Shown here one piece after another: positions 12,744-23,789 of a stretch of 64,000 nt of DNA. Source of the stretch: Bretschneidera sinensis (lineage: Eukaryota; Streptophyta; Magnoliopsida; Brassicales; Akaniaceae); NCBI GenBank assembly GCA_023935145.1, contig CM043699.1, positions 108,376,536 to 108,440,535 of the forward strand, in the 5' to 3' direction. The notes below the pieces were generated by a model. The model saw nothing but the letters and a program-made list of their open reading frames with translations. It was not told where the DNA came from and made no database searches. Both the position numbers and the translations under genes were made by a program. Positions within the stretch are counted from its first letter, which is position 1. Each line of letters begins with the position of its first letter.

Positions 12744-13500
12744 AGGGTGCGTTTGGGAAAATTTTTGTTTATAGAAAAAAAGTTAGTACGAATGGATTTG
12801 ATTGTTTTTCTTAAAATTACTATTTAGTAAAATTTCACAACTATAACTTTTTTAAAATAGTTGTCAGGAAAAGTTAAAAATCTATTTTTTTAAGAAACAA
12901 GGGTGTGAGAGCTTTTAAAATGTACTTGACCTGGTAGTTTCTAAAGCTTTAATGAATTTTTTGCAAAACCTAAAGAGTCTTTACCACATTTCACTAATTT
13001 CCATTTAACTACTTACATCTTCAAATTATTTAAATTCTTAATCCTTATTTCTCTTTGTTGAAGCGACTAGCTCGACCATGAAAATGACATTTGGAAGAAG
13101 CGGCTAAAGAAAGTAAAGATTGTAGAAATTTTTTATTTTATTATTATGTAATAAATGATTTTATTAATTTAAAATTGTTGATTATTATTTGTTAATGAAT
13201 AATTTCTTTTTGTTGTTAATAAAGAATACCTTATTAATTAAAATAATAATTCAATACAACTGTATATCTTTTAACCATGTTTATTTGAGTAATTTTACAG
13301 TTTTATAGCACTATTAAGATTACAATTACTAAATATTATTATTGATCACAACACTTTTACAGTGTTTTTGAAATACAGTTTATCAGACGCTACATTGAGA
13401 TTTTAGCAATAACATTTCTTACAACTTTTTTGGTATCAACACTCTCACAACGTTTTTGATACCAACGTAACATTATCACAACAATTCCAAACGCGCCCTA
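12744..13500. mobile_element. MITE-like element with GGGYGCGTTTGG ends
   Basis: AGGGTGCGTTTGG at the left pairs with CCAAACGCGCCCT at the right, a 13-bp inverted repeat with one mismatch, about 755 bp apart. The inside is non-coding and AT-rich. These termini are common in small plant DNA transposons. I found no matching target duplication. Confidence 0.55.
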
Positions 13501-14538
13501 AAACAGGGAGAGAATTTTTAAAAATTGTTTCCTCCTATACTATAGGAGAGCCACGAAGGTAGCAGCCTCATACATGCACCTTTAATTAAATCAACAACAA
13601 TTTTCATTCATGCCTCCATTAATAATTAATTATGAGCACCCTTTTTCCTAGAAAATACAAAGATTAGTTAAAAAAATAGTACTCCCATTAAACTAAGCAG
13701 AAAATGATAACTATATCCTCCAAGCGTTACAGCTGTTGACCACAAAGCAAATACAATTATTTATACAGTAGTACATTAGTTATAAACGTGCTTAATCTGT
13801 ACAGTACTTATAAACAATATTAAGGAGTATCCATTTTTATCGAGTTTGAAAAAGTGATTCAGTTTTTAATTGTTAGACCAAGGTAGATATTCGAGTGCTT
13901 TGTTCCTTATAAATGTCTTTTTTTTGTTGTTGTCGGATCTCTGTTTATTAATTATAGAATTATTATCACAGAATATCTTGTGTTTTTTTAATGTTTTATT
14001 TATGTTTTAAATTCGATTAATTTATTTTATTATATTATACGGTATCTAATAAGATTTTCTAATCAAAATTTCGATCAAACTGAAATCGATGCACACATAC
14101 AATCCATACATGTACCTTATTTAAATGTGAAAAAACAATTCTAATGGTATTTTTTTTCAAAATTGTCTTTACGAATTACAAATATAAGAGTTAAAGATTT
14201 TGAGCTTAGAGAAAATTAGAGAGAAAAGATTTGCCAGAGGAAAAAAAGAGAGAGCAAAGTCATCTTTTTGTATTCAGATGAGGCACACGTTTAGACTGAT
14301 TTTGATTTAACCGGAATTTTGATAAGAAATACCTCTTGAATACTCTTCTATAATGTAAAATATAAATTGATCAAACTTAAAATATAAAAAAAAATATTAA
14401 AACATAAACCAAAATTACAATGACCTCGTGATAATAACTTTTTTATTATATTCAAGACTATTAGGGGACCCCTAGCTAACAGAAAATCCAAGGTTTGAGT
14501 TTAACATTAGAGTACTTATCATAATAATTGTTTCTTGG
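13501..14538. other. AT-rich intergenic stretch left of the transposon block
   Basis: No gene or repeat with definable borders seen. The last bases before element A's LTR are CTTGG; because A's right border is rearranged, a partner duplication cannot be found. Confidence 0.5.
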
Positions 14539-15050
14539 TGATATAGTAAATAATTTACTCTCTAGTAGTCTACCGACACGTGGATAACTCCCCCTCTAAT
14601 GATCGGATGACACGTGGCTGCGTCAATAACAGGCCCATAGCAAAACAGATGACGAAGTTGTAATCCATTCACAAACTTCTCACGTGCCAAAAATGGATGC
14701 AAGATTTCAGAGACTGCACCGTCCCTGAACACGTAACAAGACCCTTTAAAAGAAAAAAAAGATCTCAAGGATTGCGCCGTTCTGAGCACATGATAAACTT
14801 GCTCCCTGAACCACTATAAAAAGTCCAAGGTACGCAAATCTTAACTCAGTTCAAGTTCATTACCAAAACACTATCACCATTAATACTATAATCCTCTTCG
14901 TTTTCTCAAAACCTTGCACTAACAAAGGCATCGGAGAGTCCTCGGAGGCACCACCCTCTTTTCCTCGGGTGACACTTTAGTTCATCACTCCTACTTTGCA
15001 CAGGCCTTGGAATTACAGACCTCTAGCTTAGCAGCAGATTTTCGGCATCA
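14539..15050 (+). repeat. 5' LTR of element A
   Basis: 512 bp, from TGATATAGTAAATAATTTAC to GGCATCA. The ends form the short inverted repeat TGAT/ATCA. The partner at 38727-39238 is also 512 bp and aligns along its whole length with scattered substitutions. Confidence 0.88.
14814..14823 (+). promoter_or_regulatory. TATA box of element A LTR
   Basis: CTATAAAAAG in the LTR, followed by GTCCAAGGTACG, fits the LTR core promoter. In the 3' LTR the same place reads CTATAGAAAG, so the TATA word is lost there. Confidence 0.5.
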
Positions 15051-15056
15051 ATAGAT

Positions 15057-15075
15057 TGGCGCAGTCCATAGGATA
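15057..15075 (+). other. Primer-binding site of element A
   Basis: TGGCGCAGTCCATAGG starts six bases after the LTR end. It resembles the TGGCGCCGTCTGTGG word found at this place in many plant Tat elements. The tRNA primer is not assigned. The second copy after the 3' LTR reads TGGCGCTGTCCGTGG. Confidence 0.65.
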
Positions 15076-15131
15076 ACCAATCTCTCGCTAACCAGTAGAA
15101 GCGAAGAAATCTAAAGAACTCATATGTTGAC

Positions 15132-16460
15132 ATGCCGCCTAGAAACATCACCAAGAATACTGGCAAGGGAGTCGCCAGAACCAGTGCCACACCTACACAA
15201 AATAATACTCACAGCCAGCAGTCCAGCTCAAGGGTCCCTGCTGTGTCTGAACATATGACCTCTGGCTGTGACCCGTGAACTCTTCCGAGAAAGCAACGTC
15301 CTCGTCATACGGAGATGAATCCTCTTGAAAATCTCAGAGGAGCCACCTCGATGCACCCCACTATTCCAATGATTCAAGCACAATTCCTAGTGCTCTCTCG
15401 TTTGGTCAAGAACCTGGCTACCAAAGTCCGGAGAGGAGGTCCACAGCCCTCACCGCGCTCCTAGGAAAACTAGCCCTCCTAATGACAGGCTCCCCATCGA
15501 CAGTCATTCCACTGTAAAGTCTTCACCACCTTGCGCCAATAGATCTAGAGGAGACTTTTTCTCTAAAAGCAACCTTGACCTGGACAAACATATCGAAGAA
15601 ATCATAACTTCCTGGATGAACTCAGCGTCCAGGACCCACCATTCACACAAGAAGTTCTCGAAGCTCCTGTCCCACCAAATTTTTGGATGCCACAAATCAA
15701 GCTCTACGACGGCTTGACAGATCCCTTAGACCACCTACAGCATTACAAGACCACCATGATGCTGCATCGGCATTCCGATCCTGTCATGTGCTTAGTGTTT
15801 CTCCTAATGCTTGAAAAAGTTGTTGGCATCTGGTATTTTCGGTTGAAGTCAGAAAGCATCGGAACTTTTAAAGAGCTTAGCTACGCCTTTGCTTCCCACT
15901 TCCTCAGCAGCAAGGGACCTAAGAAAACCTCAGAAAGCCTGTTCAACATCATTCAACATCGAGGGGAAAGGCTTCGAGCCTACATCTCAAGGTTCAATGC
16001 TATCATTTAGGAGATCCCTGACCTCGATCCCAACGTTTAGATGCTGGCATTCAAAAATAGATTAAGATCTAGAATCTTCAACTCCAAGCTCACCAGGCGA
16101 CCGCCTAGAGACATGAATGAGGTCTTGACCTGAACAGAGAAGCACATGTTGGCAGAAGACGATCAAGCTTTCCGAAGAGAAAGGAAAAGGGAAACAGAGA
16201 AAAAGAGAAAAGACACCAGCGATCATCGGAGTGGGATGACCAAAAAACCCCACCACAAGGGTAGATATAATACCACTACCCGTTTTGAAAGTTTCATTCC
16301 TCTCAACTCATCCAGAACCAATGTCTTGATACAAATCCAGGACGGGGCAATCATTCGATGGCCCTTGAAACCGTAGCACCTCAACGAGGATCATAGAAAG
16401 TGGTGCCAATTCCATAGAAACCATGGGCACGATATTGAAGAGTGCCACACTCTGAAGCAA
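15132..16460 (+). pseudogene. Element A gag, decayed
   Basis: The frame starts at ATG 15132 (MPPRN) and is soon broken. The gag core is best seen at 15687-16010, with YDGLTDPLDHLQHYK, ESLFNIIQHRGERLRAYISR and a stop at 16010. A zinc-knuckle-like KWCQFH...HGHDIEECHTLK lies around 16400-16460, the C-x2-H-x4-H-x4-C variant typical of Tat gag. Stops and frame changes occur throughout. The protein would have been the structural capsid/nucleocapsid; it is no longer encoded. Confidence 0.8.
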
Positions 16461-16759
16461 TAAATTGAGGCCCTTATCAACTGAAGGTGCTTAAATAAGT
16501 TTACCAGATCGCAGTAAGGTATAATGCCCAATCGATCTATGAAGAATTCCAGACATCCCTCTAGTCAGAATCGGGAGCATCGTGCTCCCTGAAAGAGTCC
16601 AAGGTCGAACCGAGGAAAACCTGATCAGGGAGATCAATAAGTTATAGTCACTAGAATTATGAAAACAATTTGTGCGGAACAGCCACTGTGGCCAACTCTA
16701 GGCAGAATAGAAAAATATACACTATGTACGTAGCTTCCATCAATGGGCCTTATAAGCGA

Positions 16760-19700
16760 AAAAAGACAAACCAAAAAATCTCATTTATGAACGATGATTT
16801 GGACGGAGTACAGACCCCACACGATGATGCCATGGTAGTCTCCCTCCTTATAGCCAACCACGACGTCAGACGCATCTTATTCTATGATACTTTTCAGAAG
16901 ATGCAGTTGAAAGATAGTTAGTTAGAGTCAGTGTTCGCAGAAAGCAACATAGTTCTCTCGATCATCGTAGGGATGGCTTCACAGACTACTACTATACAGA
17001 CTACTTTTCTGGTAGTCAGACGACCACCATCCTGCAATGTGATTCTCAGCAAACCCACAATCAACAAACTGAAGGTGTTTGTTTCCACTTACCATTTGAA
17101 AATGAAGTCTCCCACTAACGATGGAGTGGGTGAAGTCAAAGAGGACCAGCAAGTCTCGAGGTCTTGTTATCTGAATGCTGTAAGAAGAGGAAAAAGAACT
17201 GAGGCTTTGCCCTTTGAAGTAGAAGACTTTAGAGATTAGATCAAAGCCTTACGTGGCCAACCCATGGAGGAACTAACTGCTGTCCTACTTAGCGAAAATA
17301 TCTCCAAAATAGTTCAAATTGGCTCTGATCTCCCCGAGAATCTCAAGGAATCATTCATCTCTCTTCTTCAGAGGAATTAAGACTTATTTGCATGGCCAAA
17401 CTTGGATATGCCCGGGATTAACCTTGAGGTTATCTTGCACCAACTAAACGTGGACCCAAGCTGTAAGCCACTCACTCAGAAGAAAAGATCATTTGCCCCT
17501 TAACGACAAACCGCCATCAAGACCGAAGTTGATAAACTACTCCCAACTGACTTTATCTGGGAGACAGACTATCTCGACTGGGTGTCTAATATGGTGATGG
17601 CTAGGAAACCCAACGACGAGTGGTAAATCTGTATTGACTTCACAGATTTGAACAAGACTTATCTGAAAGACAGTTTTCCCCTACCGCGAATTGATCAGCT
17701 GGTTGATGCCACCTCAGGGTATGAACTTTTGTCTTTTATATATGCCTAATCTGGCTACAACCAGATCCTTATGCTCGAGCCTGACCACGAGAAAATAGCC
17801 TTCGTCACTGACCAAGGGTTGTAATGTTATAAAGTCATGCCGTTTGGGTTTTAAAGCGCCGAGGTAACTTATCAGAGGTTGGTGAACAAGATCTTTTATG
17901 AGCAAATCGAAAGAAATAAGGAAGTATATGTGGATGACATGTTGGTCAATAGTGTCAAAGCCAAAGACTATAATTCTGACCTAGAAGAGGCATTTAAGGT
18001 GTTTCGGCATCACTGGATGAAACTGAACCTTGCAAAGTGCATATTCAGAGTCAATAGAGGGAAGTTCTTCGGTTTTATGGTCACCCAAAAAAGAATAGAA
18101 TCTAACCTAGAGAAGATCAAGGCTATCCTCAGTATGATCCATCATCGAACGATAAAGTGTAAAGATTGACAGGGCATGTAACGACATTCAGTCTTTTCAT
18201 ATCTAAATCTATAGAGAAATGTCTCCCATTCTTCAGAGCCATCAAGAAGGCAAAAGACTTTGTCTGGACTGAAGACTGTCAGAAAGCTTTTGAGGAGCTA
18301 AAAGAGTTCTCCCCCCCCCCCCCTTCTGACCAAACCTATCGTGTGAGAGAAACTCTTCCTATATTAATCGACCAAGCAAGAAGTAGTGGCCTCTGTTTTG
18401 ATTCAAGAAGACATAGGTGTCCAGAAACCCGTGTACTATGTTAGCAAAGTTCTTCATAGTGTAGAGGTGTCGTAACCTCTCGATAGGCAAGATGGTGTAT
18501 GCCCTTTTAATCACAACACAAAAACTTTGATTATATTTTCAGGCACATACCATCGTTCTTTTGACAAATCAACTGTTGAGACAAGTGCTTCATAAGTTGG
18601 ACATCTCGAGGAAAATGGTTAAGTGGTCCATTTACCTCAAAGAGCTCGACATCCTATACAACCCCTGAAATGCCATCAAGGCTAAAGCCCTCACAAACTT
18701 CATTATTGAGACAGTGTTCTAGGAGGGTCTGAGCAAAGCACCAGAACTAGAGATAGTGGGGCAAATTTTGCAGTGGGTTCTTCATGTAGACAGCTCATCG
18801 AAAAGCACCGAAAGTGGAGCAAGGCTCATCATTTTCAGTTTAGATGGATTCATCATTGAATATGCTTTAAGATTTGGGTTTAAAACTTCTAATAATGAAG
18901 CAGAGTATGAGGCATTACTCATCGAAATAAAGTTGGCAAAAATGATGGTCGTTAAAGCCCTGGACATGTACAACGACTCGCAACTAGTGGTAAATCAGAT
19001 GAACGGTGAATTCAAAGCTCGAGGTAAAAAAATTGCTCGATATATTCAGAAGGCTAGAGAACTTGCTACTGTATTTAGAGTATTTTAAATAACTCAGGTT
19101 CCTCGGGTAGAGAATTTGAAAGTTAATGCTCTAGCACGACTCGTCTCTTATTGGCAAATCGAGCCAACCAAAGTTGTCTACCTTGAGACTCTCTCCACCC
19201 CAAGCATTGATGAAGTGCTTATACTACCAGTGACCGAAAGAGAGACATGGGTAGACCCGATCTTTCAGTATTTACATGATGGTCAGCTTACTGAGTAGAA
19301 GAGTGAAGCCAAAAAACTTATCTCTCGTGCTTTTTGATACGCAGTCAAAGATGAAAAATTGTACAGAAAATGTCTCACAACACCTTATTTGAAGTGTCTT
19401 AGGCCTACTGAGGCCAATTACGCTCTTCGGGAGGTTCACGAAAGGATATGCGAGAATCACCTAGGAAGCCAGACATTAGCCGTCAAAGTACTTTATAAAG
19501 GATACTACTGGCTTAAAATGCAGAGAGATGCAGCAGAATTGGTTAAAAAATGCATAAGCTATTAGTGTTACACCTCTATGCCTCACAGACCGGTGAACCC
19601 TCTTACCTCGATCACCAGCCCACTTCCATTCACCATGTGGAGAATGGATCTCCTTAGTCCTTTCACTGGGGAGTCCGATCAGAGAAAACATCTTATCATA

Positions 19701-20435
19701 GCAATAGATTACTTCACCAAGTAGGTAGAAGCAAAACCACTCACCAGTATAACGGATCATCGAGCTCAAGGTTTTGTTTAGAAGTTCATAGTGTGTCGAT
19801 TCGGCATACCCCGGATACTGGTCACTGATAACGATATACAGTTTGACAGCACTCGGTTCACGAAATTCTATGAAGAGCTTTGCATCGAACATCAATTCTT
19901 TTATATAGGGTATCCGCAGGCTAATGGAAAAGTCAAGATGACCAATAGGACAGTCCTACAGGGCATCAAGAAAAGAGTAGATGAAGCTGAAAAGCAGTGA
20001 ATCAACCATCTTCCAAACGTACTATGGGCTTATCGAACCACCGCTCGGACTCCCAAGGAAAAAACTCATTTCTTCATGGCATACAGATCCGAAGCAGTCA
20101 TCCCTTTAAAGATCGGGTGCCCTCGTTACGAGTACAGAACTTTGAGTGAGCTAACAATGAAGAAGCTTTGTGGATAAACACTGATCTTATCGACGAATCT
20201 CGGGATAAAGCTAAGATTCAATTAGTTGTCTATCAGCAAAGAGTGGCTCGGTACTACAACTCTCGAGTCCGATAGAGAAGCTTTAAGCTACATGATCTCG
20301 TTCTACAAAAAAAAAAAAAAAAAAGTGCCTCATCCTCGAGAAACGGGGAAGCTTGTCCCAAACTGGAAAGACCCGTATCACATCAAAAGAGTTTGTTGAG
20401 CTAGCATTTTTGAGCTTGAAGAGTTGAATGGCAAG
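16760..20435 (+). pseudogene. Element A pol: protease, RT, RNase H, second RNase H, integrase (decayed)
   Basis: Domains in order: protease region with ISFMNDDLDGVQTPHDDA (about 16780-17100); RT at about 17400-18160 with LPRIDQLVDAT and an intact YVDD at 17927-17938; first RNase H at about 18230-18700, interrupted after a C(12) run at 18311-18322; archaeal-type RNase H at 18768-19088 with HVDSSSK, NNEAEYEALL and NDSQLVV; integrase at about 19340-20435 with stops inside. The reading is cut in the word ELEELNGK by element B and resumes at 29273 with PIPRTW. In the protease, VRRIL joins FYDTF directly, so the usual D-x-G-S-S active-site segment is absent. Confidence 0.85.
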
Positions 20436-20499
20436 TGGAATACCTGTATTTGTAAAGTAAGGGTAAAGAAGCACTTTAATAAATATGACATAGAGTTAA

Positions 20500-20537
<38 letters not shown>

Positions 20538-21574
20538 TGTGAAAGGTTAAATTTTTATAAAACAATTCAAAAAAAATTTTGGAGTCGTCCATAAGAAGGA
20601 AAAAAAAAATCTGGCGTAGTCTAGAAGAAGAAAAAGAAAATTGGCAACAGGTGGCAAGAGCTTGAAGCCAAGCTGTATGTAAGGCAGCAAGGCCTCTTGC
20701 GTGGAAGCAAATGGAGAAAGGGCTGCTAAGTGTTAAAACAATTTTCTTGCATATAAATAGTTTAGTTTTGCTTTTATTTTAATTCTTATCAAATCCTGTT
20801 TGGTTTTCCTTCAACTACGATTTAAATTACTCTCTTTCTTTAAACACTTGGGGACCAAAAGAATGGTTGAAATAGCAAAATTTTGAAGAGGTTTACAGAA
20901 GAATTTTATAGAGAACCACGGGAAGCTCTAAGAAAAACATAATGTAATAACGCGAAGTTTATTTTTGAAATTTAGCATACATGAAATTTCTCAGAATTCA
21001 AAGTGGAAATTTTCAAACAATCAGCAACCGGGGGAAAATTACTGAGAGAAGCAAGAAAGGCAAGGAGGTGATCCATGGGTAGCTCTAAATGCTACGTGGT
21101 AAGTTAGATTTACTTTAAGTAATCAAGATAAATATGAAATATCTAGTGATAATATTAGAATAAATTATTAACTTATGCTTTGGTAATAGATGAAAGTTGG
21201 ATTAATAGGTCTGATAGGAATAGTGGATGTGTATAGAATTATTTTACGAGAAACAATATTATTGGAATAATGAGTCGATTTAATAATAAAAGCGATAAGT
21301 GAAATTGTTGATGAGCTATGGTTGATGATTTGATATGATTTATGAGAAGAGGAAATTTAGTGGATCTTAACAAGCTATGATTGATGATTTGATGTGATTT
21401 ATGAGGAGAGAAAATTAGTGAAATTTTTCAAATAATAATTTGAGAATAATCAAGATAGCTAATTTAAATATTTGAATTCATGTTTGTTTTTATATTATTG
21501 TTCATATGCATATTTCATATCATAGTTTATATGCATATGCATGAAATAAAAGAACCAGGAGGGGGTCGGTCTAA

Positions 21575-21686
21575 TTGAAAAACCGTGACAGTCGGTATAT
21601 GATGGAAATAAAGGAAAACCGTGACAGCTGGTACATGCTGGAAATAAATGAAAATCGTGACAGCCAGTATATACCGGAAATAAACG
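21575..21686 (+). repeat. 36-bp minisatellite in element B LTR
   Basis: Three head-to-tail units of 36 bp, each starting AAAAYCGTGACAG and ending GGAAATAAA. Because 36 is a multiple of three, an open frame across it repeats a 12-residue unit of the type NRDSxYMxEI. I read this as a by-product and not as a protein. The 3' LTR of B has the matching array at about 28395-28500; element C has a related array with units of about 35 bp. Confidence 0.85.
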
Positions 21687-21715
21687 AACCGAGAGGGGAC
21701 CGATCTAAGATAAAA

Positions 21716-21729
21716 ACATGTCGACATGT
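21716..21729. repeat. 14-bp perfect palindrome in Tekay LTR
   Basis: ACATGTCGACATGT is its own reverse complement. It recurs in all four Tekay-type LTRs of the window right after the minisatellite (near 28533, 42144 and 49088), with one or two changes in some. A second palindrome ATGCATATGCAT precedes the minisatellite in each. Conservation across diverged LTRs suggests a protein-binding role; that is inference. Confidence 0.75.
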
Positions 21730-22487
21730 GGGAAGACGTTCCCTAATCATAATTTATGTCTTGTATCTGTTTTAAACATTGATTGTATTACTGAAATGCT
21801 GAAGTATTGTTTGTTATTATAAATTTATTTATAGATGAATGAGTCTCACAGAGAGACAGTTATGGTGAGAAAGAAACATAGAAGTAGGATATGATAAGAA
21901 CTATTTAAATGGCAGACTATATGCTGTGAACCTCATAACAAGGTAATTATGATATAATTGATGGTCTTAAGGTGAACAAATATATAAGAATAATAGATTG
22001 ATAGTGAATGGAACTTATGATATGTGTAGTGATAGTAGAATGTTATTATCAAGTTATATGAGATATAAATGGTTAAATATTAAAAGATTATTTATATAAA
22101 TTGAATACTTCTAGTAAATTTAATTCACTAAGCTTGTGAAGCTCATCCCTTATTGTATAATGATTTCAGGTAGCAGGCAGAACAGATAGTTTGGTGAGTT
22201 AAGATTCAGACAAAATCATTATCTGTAAGCCACGTACGTGTCCACATCCTTAGACTAATGAGAAAATAAAATAAAAATTTATTTATAAATATTCATGCAT
22301 TTTACGTTGTATAAAATGTTTAAGTCTAGATTAAAATGTAGTATCTCCCCTGTTGAGGGTTAAGGAGTGATGTAAAAACTTCTGTTAGTATGATTTTTAT
22401 TGTTGCATATATGTGTTGTGCTGAGATTTTCAAAATGTGACAACACTGTGTCGGGGGTAGCCAACCCGGGATGGGTCGTTACAATTT

Positions 22488-22500
22488 TGGTATCAGAGTA
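22488..22500 (+). other. Primer-binding site of element B
   Basis: TGGTATCAGAGTA, four bases after the LTR, complementary in type to the 3' end of initiator tRNA-Met (usual TGGTATCAGAGCA). The copy after the 3' LTR at about 29100 keeps the usual TGGTATCAGAGCA. Confidence 0.85.
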
Positions 22501-22581
22501 TTAGGTTTTATGATTCTGTAGACTGCATAAGAACTTAAAGAAGTGGAAGATTAAAATAGATTATATTTTAATAGTCTGAGG

Positions 22582-23560
22582 ATGACACATGGACGTGCTA
22601 AAGCTAGAGTTAAAGTTGTTGATTTGAGAGGGTGTGGTAGGCCCCCAATATTTTAACAAGTCGAGATTGAGTTTGAATCTGTGGTTCCTAGAAGGGAACT
22701 CGTTGACAATAGAATTGATATTAGTAAAGGAGTGAGAGAATCTGAAGTTGAAAAAGATGAGCTAAGATAAACTCTTACATATGCTCTTGAGAAAATGAAT
22801 GTAACAGATAATAGAGTTGATAGCTTATATCATAGACTTGATGAACAGGCTAGAACAATGCCTAAGGTTGTTGTAAATCCAGTAATGGTAGACGTTTAAA
22901 AAGGGGGAAAGTGAGTTTATGCATGAGATGCAGGGAGATTGTTAAGTTGAATGCTTTGTTGATCTATGAATCCTTTTAAGCCTAAGTTTGGGTGAAACAT
23001 GTAGAGAGATTAATTGATATTTTACCAGTAATTGACAGACAGAGGGTTGTCTTTGCTTCATTTGAGTTAAAAGGAGAAGCTTTGGAATGATGGAAAGATA
23101 CTTTTCCGAGGGTAAATGCATATGTTAATAGACCCTTTAACCTGGAATAAGTTTAAGGAGGTTGTCCTTGATAAATACTTTCCTTATACCTTTAGAGCTC
23201 AACAAGATAGAGATTTTATTTGAGGCAAATGTATTGACTATGACTCAGTATAATAGGAGATTTGTGGCTTTGTCGAAGTTTATACCGAAAATGGTAGGCC
23301 TAGAGGAGAAGAAGTGTAAGAGGTTCATAAATGAACTATGTTTTAAGATTTGATGAAAACTATCTTACATGAGGCATATAAATTATGTTAGGTTGGTGGA
23401 TATAACACTTCAGATTGAGAAAGATGTGATGGAATTTAGAGGAAGGAGGAATTGGCGGAAGAATTCTAGATTTGAAGAACCCAGAGGTGGTACCAGTATA
23501 AGTGTGTAGGGTGGGAGACCACCCAGATGAGGTGTTCCTTGTCACAGGGAACTGAAGTAC
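22582..23560 (+). pseudogene. Element B gag, decayed
   Basis: Begins ATGACACATGGACGTGC, matching the gag start of element C at 42914. Stops and frame changes are frequent. The best preserved part (23162-23353) has ALSKFIPKMVGLEEKKCKRF, the conserved end of the retrotransposon gag domain; a Gly/Arg-rich tail follows at 23440-23545. Confidence 0.8.
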
Positions 23561-23789
23561 AGAGTCAGAGATAAGTAGGGTCTGTTGCTTCTATAGCTCA
23601 GATTTTTATCGGTGGGACCCTTAAATTTGGGGGACAGGTTATAGGAACTGGGAGTCATGGCAAAAGAAGTAAGTATGCCACCAAGAGGAAGTGGTAATAT
23701 GATGTATGATCGAGAGATAGAAGTTTGTTATAGATGTATTTAGATAAGATATGTATCTCATAATTTTCAAAATTTGAATTTGAAGTGCT

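Larger units (their letters stand above)
20436..22483 (+). repeat. 5' LTR of element B
   Basis: 2048 bp, from TGGAATACCTGTATTTG (canonical TGTAATACC, mutated) to GGGTCGTTACA. It contains a TA microsatellite at about 20505-20531, a TATA word TATAAATAG at 20752-20760, a 36-bp minisatellite and two palindromes. Relative to the 3' LTR it lacks about 85 bp after TTTTCAAA (about 21017) but keeps about 230 bp (about 22230-22440) that the 3' LTR has lost. Confidence 0.9.

Noticed and set aside
21575..21775. Open frame with a 12-residue repeat (NRDSxYMxEI) in the element B LTR, mirrored at 28391-28591
   Set aside because: It lies wholly in an LTR and follows from the 36-bp minisatellite having a length divisible by three; no start context or conservation in the element C LTR.
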